From NCBI GenBank assembly GCA_947628685.1, contig CANRAT010000048.1:1-11694 (forward strand): a DNA stretch of 11,694 bases, read 5' to 3'. Shown piece after piece: positions 6,124-11,694 of the stretch. The first letter of the stretch is position 1. Each line of letters opens with the position of its first letter. The stretch comes from an uncultured Bacilli bacterium. Its GTDB lineage: Bacteria > Bacillota_I > Bacilli_A > RF39 > UBA660. The position numbers and the translations under genes were made by a program. The notes under the pieces are model-generated. The model did not search any database and was not told the DNA's origin. It worked only from the letters and a program-made list of their open reading frames with translations.

Positions 6124-7311
6124 ATGAGAAATGTGGGTACAACTGTTAGGGGGATTAGAACTCCTATAATAAAAGAAAATGATGATTTGGCTAGTATAGT
6201 AGTAGATTCATTAATGAGGTCAAGTAAGAGTGAGAATTTTGAATTTAGGAATAAAGATATAGTAGCGATCACAGAAGCAGTAGTAGGAATTAGTGAAGGA
6301 AATTATGTAAGTGTAGATGATATTGCAAAAGATTTGCAAAATAAATTTCCATCTAAGAATATAGGCGTTGTATATCCTATACTAAGTCGTAATAGATTTT
6401 CAATGATACTAAAGGGAATTGCTCGTGGTATGGATAAGATTACTATGTTGCTTAGTTTTCCATCAGATGAGGTTGGTAATGGAATACTCGATGAAGATAA
6501 ATTAGATAACAGTGAGTATAATTTATCTAGTGTTATAAGTGAAGGTGAATATAAAGAAACTTTTGGAGATTTTATTCATCCATTTACAGGAATAAATATG
6601 GTAACTTTTTATAGAGAGTTAATAGAAAGTGAAAACTGTGAAGTAGAATTTGTATTTTCAAATGATCCAAAAACTATATTAAATTATACTAAAGATGTAT
6701 TAACTTGTGATATACATACTCGCTTTAAAACTAAAAAGACATTAAAAGAATCAGGCGCACACTTAGTATACGGATTATATGAAATCATGAATGAACCAAT
6801 AAATGGTAGTGGATTTAATCCTGAATATGGACTTTTAGGTTCTAATAAATCTACAGAAGAAAGACTAAAATTATTTCCTAAAACAGGTGATAAGTTAGTA
6901 AGGGATATTCAAAATAGATTAAAAGAGTTAACTGGTAAAACTATAGAAGTTATGGTATACGGTGATGGTGCGTTTAAAGACCCTGTAGGACATATTTGGG
7001 AATTAGCAGATCCTGTTGTTTCACCTGCATATACTGATGGCTTAAATGGTACTCCAAACGAATTAAAATTAAAATACATATCTGATAATAAATTTGCAGA
7101 TTTAAAAGGTGAAGATTTAAAAAATGCAATTAAAGAAGAGATAAAAAAGAAAGATTCTAATTTAAAAGGAAATATGTTATCTCAGGGAACAACTCCAAGA
7201 AGATTAACAGATCTTATAGGCTCACTATGTGATTTAACGAGTGGTAGTGGTGATAAAGGAACTCCTGTTGTATTTATTCAAGGATATTTTGATAATTTAG
7301 CTGATGAATAA
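6124..7311 (+). CDS. Coenzyme F420-0:L-glutamate ligase (CofE) family protein
   Basis: A 395-residue cytoplasmic protein. The N-terminal half carries the CofE pattern: a glycine-containing turn followed by IRTPIIKENDDLASIVVDSL (positions 11-30), then KDIVAITEAVVGISEGNYV (about 44-62), equivalent to the family's D-I-V-V-V-T-x-K-I-V-S-K-A-E-G-R element, and later LSRNRFSMILKGIARG and YGDGAFKDPVGHIWELADPVVSPAY. CofE adds gamma-linked glutamate to F420-0 using GTP, but no other F420 gene is visible and low-GC gut bacteria of this type are not known for F420, so the real acceptor is probably different. It is longer than archaeal CofE (about 250 residues). A perfect AAGGAGG lies just ahead of the ATG. 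It forms its own transcription unit, flanked by terminators on both sides. Confidence 0.8.
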   Translation: MRNVGTTVRGIRTPIIKENDDLASIVVDSLMRSSKSENFEFRNKDIVAITEAVVGISEGNYVSVDDIAKDLQNKFPSKNIGVVYPILSRNRFSMILKGIARGMDKITMLLSFPSDEVGNGILDEDKLDNSEYNLSSVISEGEYKETFGDFIHPFTGINMVTFYRELIESENCEVEFVFSNDPKTILNYTKDVLTCDIHTRFKTKKTLKESGAHLVYGLYEIMNEPINGSGFNPEYGLLGSNKSTEERLKLFPKTGDKLVRDIQNRLKELTGKTIEVMVYGDGAFKDPVGHIWELADPVVSPAYTDGLNGTPNELKLKYISDNKFADLKGEDLKNAIKEEIKKKDSNLKGNMLSQGTTPRRLTDLIGSLCDLTSGSGDKGTPVVFIQGYFDNLADE

Positions 7312-7339
7312 TCTAAGTTAAAAAAATTAAAAAATAATT

Positions 7340-7367
7340 AGATAGACTATAAAAGTTTATCTTTTTT
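7340..7367 (+). terminator. Intrinsic terminator after the CofE-family gene
   Basis: The stem GATAGACT (7341-7348) pairs with AGTTTATC (7354-7361) with one G-U pair, extended by A7340-T7362. The loop has five bases and the tract TTTTTT is at 7362-7367. Confidence 0.8.
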
Positions 7368-7368
7368 G

Positions 7369-7377
7369 TGTTAAAAT
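7369..7377 (+). promoter_or_regulatory. Probable extended -10 promoter of recD2
   Basis: TG at 7369-7370, one base, then TAAAAT at 7372-7377, directly behind the terminator T tract. No good -35 is present at 16-18 bases, so the call rests on the extended -10 and on the terminator that makes a new promoter necessary. Confidence 0.45.
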
Positions 7378-7393
7378 ATTAAAAGGTGGTATT

Positions 7394-9604
7394 ATGCAGG
7401 AATATGTAAAAGGAATATTTAGACAAACTATATTTAAAAGCGATAAAGGTTATGTAATAGGTCTAATTAAAGTATTAGATACAAATATAATAGAAATGAA
7501 AGATTACGTTAATAAATTAGTAACTTTTACAGGTTATTTTGCAGAATTAAACGAAAATGAAAGATATATAATGTATGGTGAGGTTGCTAATCATCCTAAA
7601 TATGGATTTCAATATAATGTTAGGGAATGTGAAAGAATTCGTCCAACAGATAAAGATGGTATAGTAGAGTTTTTGTCAAGTGACTTATTTAAAGGAATTG
7701 GTGAAAAAATTGCAGTAAAAATAGTAGATAAACTAGGAGATAATGCACTTGAAAAAATTATTAAAGATAAAACTTGTTTATATGATGTTCCAAAATTATC
7801 AGAAGATAAGATAAATATAATATATGATACATTAATAAAATATGAAGAATCTCATATGACAATAGTAAAATTAACAGAACTTGGATTTTCTATGAAGGAT
7901 GCATTATCTATTTATAATACATATAAAAGTAATACTATTAGAGTAATTGAAAATAATATATATAGAATAATGGATGATATAGAAATAAGTTTTACAAAAC
8001 TTGATGAAATAGCCTTAAAAAATAATGAAGATAAACTAAATATAAATAGAATTAAAGCATGCATTATATATATAATGAAAAATTTAAGTTTTACTAAAGG
8101 TGATACTTATCTTAATTATGGTGAGATCTATGAAGGTGTATCATACTATTTAAAAAATGAAATAGATAATGATACATTTGATAATGCAATAAGTGAATTA
8201 GATGGCGAATTTAAAATAAAAATAGAAGATGATAGGTACTTTATATATGAAGACTTTGAAGCAGAAGAATATATAACTGATAAACTCGGTTATTTAATAA
8301 AAAAAGATGTTACTAAATATAAAAATATAGATTTAAAAATTAAAGAGTTAGAAGATAAATATAAACTTGTTTATGGAGAAAAGCAAAAAGAAGCAATTAT
8401 TAAATCTTTAGAAAATAATATAACTATAATAACTGGAGGACCTGGTACAGGAAAAACTACAATTATAAAAGCAATAGTAGAACTATATAAAACATTAAAT
8501 AAATATACTGATAAAGAATTAATAAATAAAATAGCCTTACTTGCTCCAACAGGTAGAGCGAGTAAAAGAATGAGTGAATCAACACTACTTCCTGCATCAA
8601 CTATACATAGATTTTTAAAATGGAATAAAGATACAAATGAATTTATGGTAGATGAATATAATCCTGATTACTCTAATCTAATAATAGTTGATGAAGTTAG
8701 TATGATAGATAACCGTCTTATGGCTTCTCTTCTTAAAGGCCTTACAAATAATATAAAACTAGTACTTGTTGGAGATTATAACCAATTACCTAGTGTGGGT
8801 GCAGGAAATGTACTTAAAGATTTAATAGAAAGTGATTTAATAGATACTATAGAACTAGATTTATTATATAGACAAGATGAATATTCCTATATACCAACAC
8901 TCGCAAATGAAATAAAAAATGATTCTTTAGATGAGGACTTTTTAACTGAAAAAGATGATTATAAATTTTTAGAATGCACAAGTGATGTTATTATTCCTAG
9001 TTTAGTAAATATAGTAAAAAAAGTAATTTCTAAAGGATATGATTATAAAAGAGTACAATTAATGGCTCCAATGTATGCAGGAGTTAATGGAATAGATAAT
9101 ATAAATAAAGTACTTCAAGATGTATTTAATCCAACTCTTTTAAACAAAAGAGAAATAAAATATGGAGATGTAATATATAGAGAAAACGATAAAGTATTAC
9201 AGCTGGTTAATGACCCAGATAACAACGTATTTAATGGAGATATTGGGGTTATAAGTGAGATTAACTATAAAGGTAAAAGTGGCAGTCCTGAAGTGACAAT
9301 CGATTATTATGGTAACAAAGTAATTTATAGTTTAAAAGATTTTAATAAATTTAAACATGGCTTTATTATAAGTATACATAAAAGTCAAGGTAGTGAATTT
9401 GAGCTTGTAATAATGCCTATATCATCTTCATATAAAAGAATGCTTTATAAAAAACTTATATATACTGGAATAACTAGAGCAAAAAAGAAATTAATTATAA
9501 TTGGTGAACCAGTTGCTTTCTTGTATGGTGTTAGAAACAATAGTGAAATAGTAAGGAAGACAACTCTTAAAGAAAGATTAGAAAATTGTTTGAATAAAAA
9601 TTAA
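7394..9604 (+). CDS. recD2: RecD2-type ATP-dependent DNA helicase
   Basis: A 736-residue SF1B 5'-3' helicase, the RecD-like protein found in bacteria without relying on RecBC. The order of parts is typical: an N-terminal OB-like region, a helix-hairpin-helix segment (FKGIGEKIAVKIV, 99-111), a winged-helix-like middle, then the motor with Walker A GGPGTGKT (348-355), APTGRASKRM (motif Ia), Walker B VDEVSMID (Asp433, Glu434), GDYNQLPSVGAGN (motif III), LLYRQ (motif IV), SIHKSQGSEF (660-669, motif V) and YTGITRAKKKL (690 onward, motif VI). Length matches the family. It probably acts in repair or replication-fork processing in the cytoplasm. The ATG at 7394 follows AAAAGGTGG. No clear terminator follows, so the small gene at 9675 may be co-transcribed. 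Confidence 0.95.
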   Translation: MQEYVKGIFRQTIFKSDKGYVIGLIKVLDTNIIEMKDYVNKLVTFTGYFAELNENERYIMYGEVANHPKYGFQYNVRECERIRPTDKDGIVEFLSSDLFKGIGEKIAVKIVDKLGDNALEKIIKDKTCLYDVPKLSEDKINIIYDTLIKYEESHMTIVKLTELGFSMKDALSIYNTYKSNTIRVIENNIYRIMDDIEISFTKLDEIALKNNEDKLNINRIKACIIYIMKNLSFTKGDTYLNYGEIYEGVSYYLKNEIDNDTFDNAISELDGEFKIKIEDDRYFIYEDFEAEEYITDKLGYLIKKDVTKYKNIDLKIKELEDKYKLVYGEKQKEAIIKSLENNITIITGGPGTGKTTIIKAIVELYKTLNKYTDKELINKIALLAPTGRASKRMSESTLLPASTIHRFLKWNKDTNEFMVDEYNPDYSNLIIVDEVSMIDNRLMASLLKGLTNNIKLVLVGDYNQLPSVGAGNVLKDLIESDLIDTIELDLLYRQDEYSYIPTLANEIKNDSLDEDFLTEKDDYKFLECTSDVIIPSLVNIVKKVISKGYDYKRVQLMAPMYAGVNGIDNINKVLQDVFNPTLLNKREIKYGDVIYRENDKVLQLVNDPDNNVFNGDIGVISEINYKGKSGSPEVTIDYYGNKVIYSLKDFNKFKHGFIISIHKSQGSEFELVIMPISSSYKRMLYKKLIYTGITRAKKKLIIIGEPVAFLYGVRNNSEIVRKTTLKERLENCLNKN

Positions 9605-9625
9605 AGTAATGAAGATAATATAAAT

Positions 9626-9645
9626 GTATATATTAATTTATATAC
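9626..9645. other. Short AT inverted repeat between recD2 and the small-protein gene
   Basis: GTATATA (9626-9632) and TATATAC (9639-9645) around six bases. It lacks a T tract, so it is not a standard terminator. It could be an mRNA stem or an operator, but at this AT content chance is also possible. Confidence 0.3.
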
Positions 9646-9674
9646 AAAATCATATTTCTAGTGAGGTGATTTGA

Positions 9675-9827
9675 ATGAAAATATTAAAATCGATGGCACT
9701 TATAGCTGTTGGTGCTGGAGCCGTACTTGCTTACCAAAAATATAGTGAGCCAGTTATGGAAAAATTAGAGGACATAGCCGATGATGTAATGAAAAAGGCT
9801 AATAAAAAACTAGAAGATATGATGTAA
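9675..9827 (+). CDS. Small membrane-anchored protein of unknown function (50 residues)
   Basis: The product starts MKILKSMALIAVGAGAVLAY and ends KKANKKLEDMM. Residues 6-20 form one hydrophobic helix; residues 21-50 are a charged, helix-forming segment. The general build recalls YtxH-like small proteins, though I cannot assign a family. A near-perfect Shine-Dalgarno (GAGGTGAT) sits six bases before the ATG, which is strong evidence that it is translated. The stop TAA at 9825-9827 coincides with the outermost bases of the IS inverted repeat, so the gene's original 3' end may have been replaced by the insertion and the native protein may have been longer. It lies 70 bases after recD2. Confidence 0.75.
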   Translation: MKILKSMALIAVGAGAVLAYQKYSEPVMEKLEDIADDVMKKANKKLEDMM

Positions 9828-9880
9828 AAAGGGGCTGTCTCAAAATTAAATGATTGATTTTGTATCAGTCTCTTTTTTAT
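9825..9880 (+). repeat. IS left terminal inverted repeat
   Basis: Matches the reverse complement of 11562-11617 over 56 bases with a single mismatch (A/G around 9850). The inner part covers the end of the transposase gene: its stop codon (TAA read on the minus strand) is at 9877-9879. Confidence 0.92.
9852..9878 (+). terminator. Inward-facing terminator-like hairpin in the left IS repeat
   Basis: GATTGAT (9852-9858) pairs with ATCAGTC (9864-9870), one of the seven pairs being U-G. The loop is TTTGT and the sequence TCTTTTTT follows. It would stop transcripts entering the IS from recD2 and the small-protein gene. Confidence 0.6.
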
Positions 9881-11472
9881 TTTTGTTTTGGAAAGGGAAA
9901 CTTTTCCTCTTTTAAATTTGTTTGTTTTTTCCAATAATTACTTTTTATTTTCTTTCCATCTAATGTAGAAAAATATTTTCTTATATTTGCTCCTAAACAT
10001 ATAAGCATAATTTCACATGATACTTTATCTAAACCTCGTCTTCTTATTCTTGTGTATTGCATATTTTGTTTTATTTGTCCGAAAGCTCCTTCTACTTGTA
10101 TACTTCTATTTATTCGTATTTCAATCCCCTTTGGACTTTGTAAATTTTTTCTTGCCTCTTCTTTTAAAAACTCATATTCTGGTATTGATTCATATAATCT
10201 ATAATCATCATTTTTATTTTTTACATACTTCTTACAGATGTAAGAATACTTGCAATTATTACAGCCAACAAATTTATAAAGTTTACTATTTTTATATCTT
10301 GGATGTCGTATCCCTTTAAATGATATTTCTTCTCCGATACAAGTATTTAAACACATAACACCATCATTAAAAGTATAAAATAATTGAGGTCTTTTTCCAT
10401 TTGCTTCACCACTCCAAGTACTAATTTTAACATAATTTGTTATGTTGTGTTTTTTAATATATCTATAATTATCGTACATTCCATACCCTGAATCTGCACA
10501 TTCATTTTTAGGATATTTCTTATAATATTTATAATATAGATTGTTCATTGGTATAAAAGTATAAAAATCATCTCGATTTTGAAAGACACCATACATAGTT
10601 ATTAATCCACTTGATACCATAACTTGAATATTATATCCAGCATGAAAATCATGACTTGTTTTTGAATAGTAATCTTCTTTTAATACCATAGCTGTTGCAT
10701 CTTTATCTGTTTTATAATATGAATTCCTATTTTTTCCACATATTTCTTCTTTTTCTTCATATTCAAGTAACTTAATTAAATATTTATAAGCTAATTTACA
10801 ATTTTTTTGTCCTTTTGTTAGTCGTTTACCTTTACTAGTATTAATAAAATCAATGTCTATATTTTCTCTTTCAATATATTCTTTTATTGATTCATTAAAT
10901 TGGAATGATTTAATTAAATTTTTATTATTAAATTCTATATTCATCTTTAATAGTAATTCTTTAATTTTAATATCTAACTTTTTATGATAAGTTGTTGGTT
11001 TCCATACAAATTTATATTTATTGGCATTAGCTTCTATTTTTGTACCATCATTATATTGAGTATTTATATCAATGTTAAGTTCCGCAATTATTGCCTTAGT
11101 AATATCAGTAAATATCTCATATTGATAGGGAAGTATATATCTATTGATAAATTTTCCTATAATTGCGTGATTAGGATTATTTTGTTCCATCATATACATA
11201 ACTCTTAAATCAAATTTACATAAATCTTCTATTTCTCTTACAGTACTTTTAAATTTTGAAAAGCAATAAATAATAGTTGCCATTAAATTAAATGGATTAT
11301 ATTCAGGATTTCCAGCATTTGTTTTTTTTAACTTTTTTTGCTCTTGTACAATTAATTTTCCAATTTCAGATTTATTTAAAATTTCAAGAAATTTATCAAT
11401 TTTTTCATATTCCTCACAGCATCTAGTTGAAGGGACTATGAAAAATGGTCTTTTTATGTTAAAATAATTCAT
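9877..11472 (-). CDS. IS1182-family DDE transposase
   Basis: A 531-residue, apparently intact transposase. The N-terminal region (about 10-125) is the DUF772-like helical domain typical of the family. The RNase H-fold catalytic core shows the three acidic positions in context: Asp142 in YNDGTKIEANA, Asp327 in CADSGYG, and Glu461 in VEGAFGQIK, followed by the basic RIRRRGL. Cysteines at about 374, 378, 404, 407 and 413 (CLNTC and CNNCKYSYIC) could form the zinc-binding insertion seen in IS1182 relatives. The start is placed at the ATG at 11472, preceded by GAGG six or seven bases away; a longer frame opens at a TTG at 11496 but would contain this ribosome site. A possible -10 (TACAAT on the minus strand, 11501-11506) lacks a good -35, consistent with weak expression. 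Confidence 0.93.
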   Translation of the reverse strand: MNYFNIKRPFFIVPSTRCCEEYEKIDKFLEILNKSEIGKLIVQEQKKLKKTNAGNPEYNPFNLMATIIYCFSKFKSTVREIEDLCKFDLRVMYMMEQNNPNHAIIGKFINRYILPYQYEIFTDITKAIIAELNIDINTQYNDGTKIEANANKYKFVWKPTTYHKKLDIKIKELLLKMNIEFNNKNLIKSFQFNESIKEYIERENIDIDFINTSKGKRLTKGQKNCKLAYKYLIKLLEYEEKEEICGKNRNSYYKTDKDATAMVLKEDYYSKTSHDFHAGYNIQVMVSSGLITMYGVFQNRDDFYTFIPMNNLYYKYYKKYPKNECADSGYGMYDNYRYIKKHNITNYVKISTWSGEANGKRPQLFYTFNDGVMCLNTCIGEEISFKGIRHPRYKNSKLYKFVGCNNCKYSYICKKYVKNKNDDYRLYESIPEYEFLKEEARKNLQSPKGIEIRINRSIQVEGAFGQIKQNMQYTRIRRRGLDKVSCEIMLICLGANIRKYFSTLDGKKIKSNYWKKQTNLKEEKFPFPKQK

Positions 11473-11515
11473 GTGATACCTCATTTCTCTAGACAAGAAT
11501 ATTGTATCACATTAC

Positions 11516-11543
11516 GCTGAAACTTGATAGTTTCGGCTTTTTT
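11516..11543 (+). terminator. Plus-strand intrinsic terminator between transposase start and right IS end
   Basis: GCTGAAAC (11516-11523) pairs with GTTTCGGC (11530-11537), one pair being U-G, with a TTGATA loop and TTTTTT at 11538-11543. It faces away from the transposase, so it would end plus-strand (antisense) transcripts crossing the element. Confidence 0.7.
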
Positions 11544-11561
11544 GATTTTTAATTTTATAAT

Positions 11562-11617
11562 ATAAAAAAGAGACTGATACAAAATCAATCACTTAATTTT
11601 GAGACAGCCCCTTTTTA
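11562..11617 (-). repeat. IS right terminal inverted repeat
   Basis: The partner of 9825-9880, 55 of 56 bases identical. On the plus strand it ends ...TTTGAGACAGCCCCTTTTTA. Confidence 0.92.
11564..11590 (-). terminator. Inward-facing terminator-like hairpin in the right IS repeat
   Basis: The same 7-bp hairpin as in the left repeat (arms 11584-11590 and 11572-11578), read on the minus strand and followed by a T tract. It lies between outside DNA and the transposase gene, where it would block transcripts entering from the right. Confidence 0.6.
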
Positions 11618-11625
11618 TTTTTAAA

Positions 11626-11694
11626 GTGTGTCGTGCATGACATTTAGCTAGAGGGTGAAAGTCCCTTATACGCGTAGGTATCGACGAAGTATTA
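11626..11694 (+). mobile_element. Group II intron, 5' end (runs off the window)
   Basis: Begins GTGTG, matching the group II 5' consensus GUGYG. It is followed by a small stem (GTC...GAC in TCGTGCATGAC) and the element CTAGAGGGTGAAAGTCCCTT, a stem-loop typical of domain I in bacterial group II introns that encode an LtrA-type reverse transcriptase/maturase. Only 69 bases are present, so the class, the maturase gene and domains II-VI cannot be seen. Orientation is the same as recD2. The intron starts 8 bases after the IS end. Confidence 0.75.

Larger units (their letters stand above)
9825..11617 (-). mobile_element. Complete IS1182-family insertion sequence
   Basis: About 1.79 kb bounded by 56-base inverted repeats beginning (T)AAAAAGGGGCTGTCTC, with one full-length DDE transposase on the minus strand. 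The outermost TAAAAA might be target rather than element, in which case the ends are 9831 and 11611. No direct target duplication is visible: the left flank reads ...AGATATGATG and the right flank TTTTTAAAGTG. Intact ends and an uninterrupted transposase suggest a recently active copy. Confidence 0.9.

Noticed and set aside
9731..9934. Minus-strand frame spanning the IS left end
   Set aside because: Overlaps the small-protein gene and the transposase end in another frame; no start signal.
10017..10319. Plus-strand frame inside the transposase gene, and a second one at 10984-11208
   Set aside because: Both are antisense to conserved transposase segments and look like low-complexity hydrophobic shadow translations.
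9817..11630. Target-site duplication flanking the IS
   Set aside because: The outer TAAAAA/TTTTTA pair is inverted, not direct, and no longer direct match between flanks was found.
1..11694. Mycoplasma-type genetic code (TGA = Trp)
   Set aside because: Trp is TGG throughout, the hydrolase ends in TGA within a typical ATGA overlap, and all families have normal lengths under the standard bacterial code.

Overview
The window is AT-rich, tightly packed DNA from a low-GC bacterium of the Bacillota/Mollicutes side, plausibly an uncultured gut lineage. Evidence for this is the strong AAGGAGG-type ribosome binding sites, sigma-A-like promoters with TATAAT boxes, short intrinsic terminators and the gene content. 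Tryptophan is written TGG and TGA ends at least one gene in an overlapping gene pair, so the standard bacterial code applies rather than the Mycoplasma code. Species cannot be read from the sequence.

Layout, left to right: (1) a serine alpha/beta hydrolase (173-886), joined by an ATGA overlap to a 59-residue unknown protein (883-1062), with a promoter in front and a terminator behind; (2) two tandem paralogues (1122-2108, 2156-3109) encoding exported, cysteine-rich proteins with two C-terminal membrane helices like the TrbC/VirB2 pilin fold, nearly identical over their last 189 residues but divergent before; (3) a tRNA-modification operon, queA (3191-4213), a divergent M3-like zinc peptidase (4221-5243) and miaA (5188-6063), the last two overlapping by 56 bases out of frame; (4) a coenzyme F420-0:L-glutamate ligase (CofE) family protein (6124-7311); (5) a RecD2-type DNA helicase (7394-9604) and a 50-residue membrane-anchored small protein (9675-9827); (6) a complete IS1182-family insertion sequence (9825-11617) with 56-base terminal inverted repeats and an intact transposase on the minus strand; (7) the 5' end of a group II intron starting 8 bases beyond the IS and running off the window.

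The left 9.8 kb is all on the plus strand and housekeeping in character. Transcription units are separated by compact modules in which an intrinsic terminator is followed at once by, or overlaps, the next promoter. The right end is a hot spot of two mobile elements stacked behind the small protein. The most unusual points are the tandem pilin-like secreted pair with a homogenised C-terminal half, the inward-facing terminator hairpins built into both ends of the IS, the CofE-family gene outside any visible F420 context, and the peptidase gene sharing its end with miaA. I found no defence system, CRISPR array, tRNA or rRNA.
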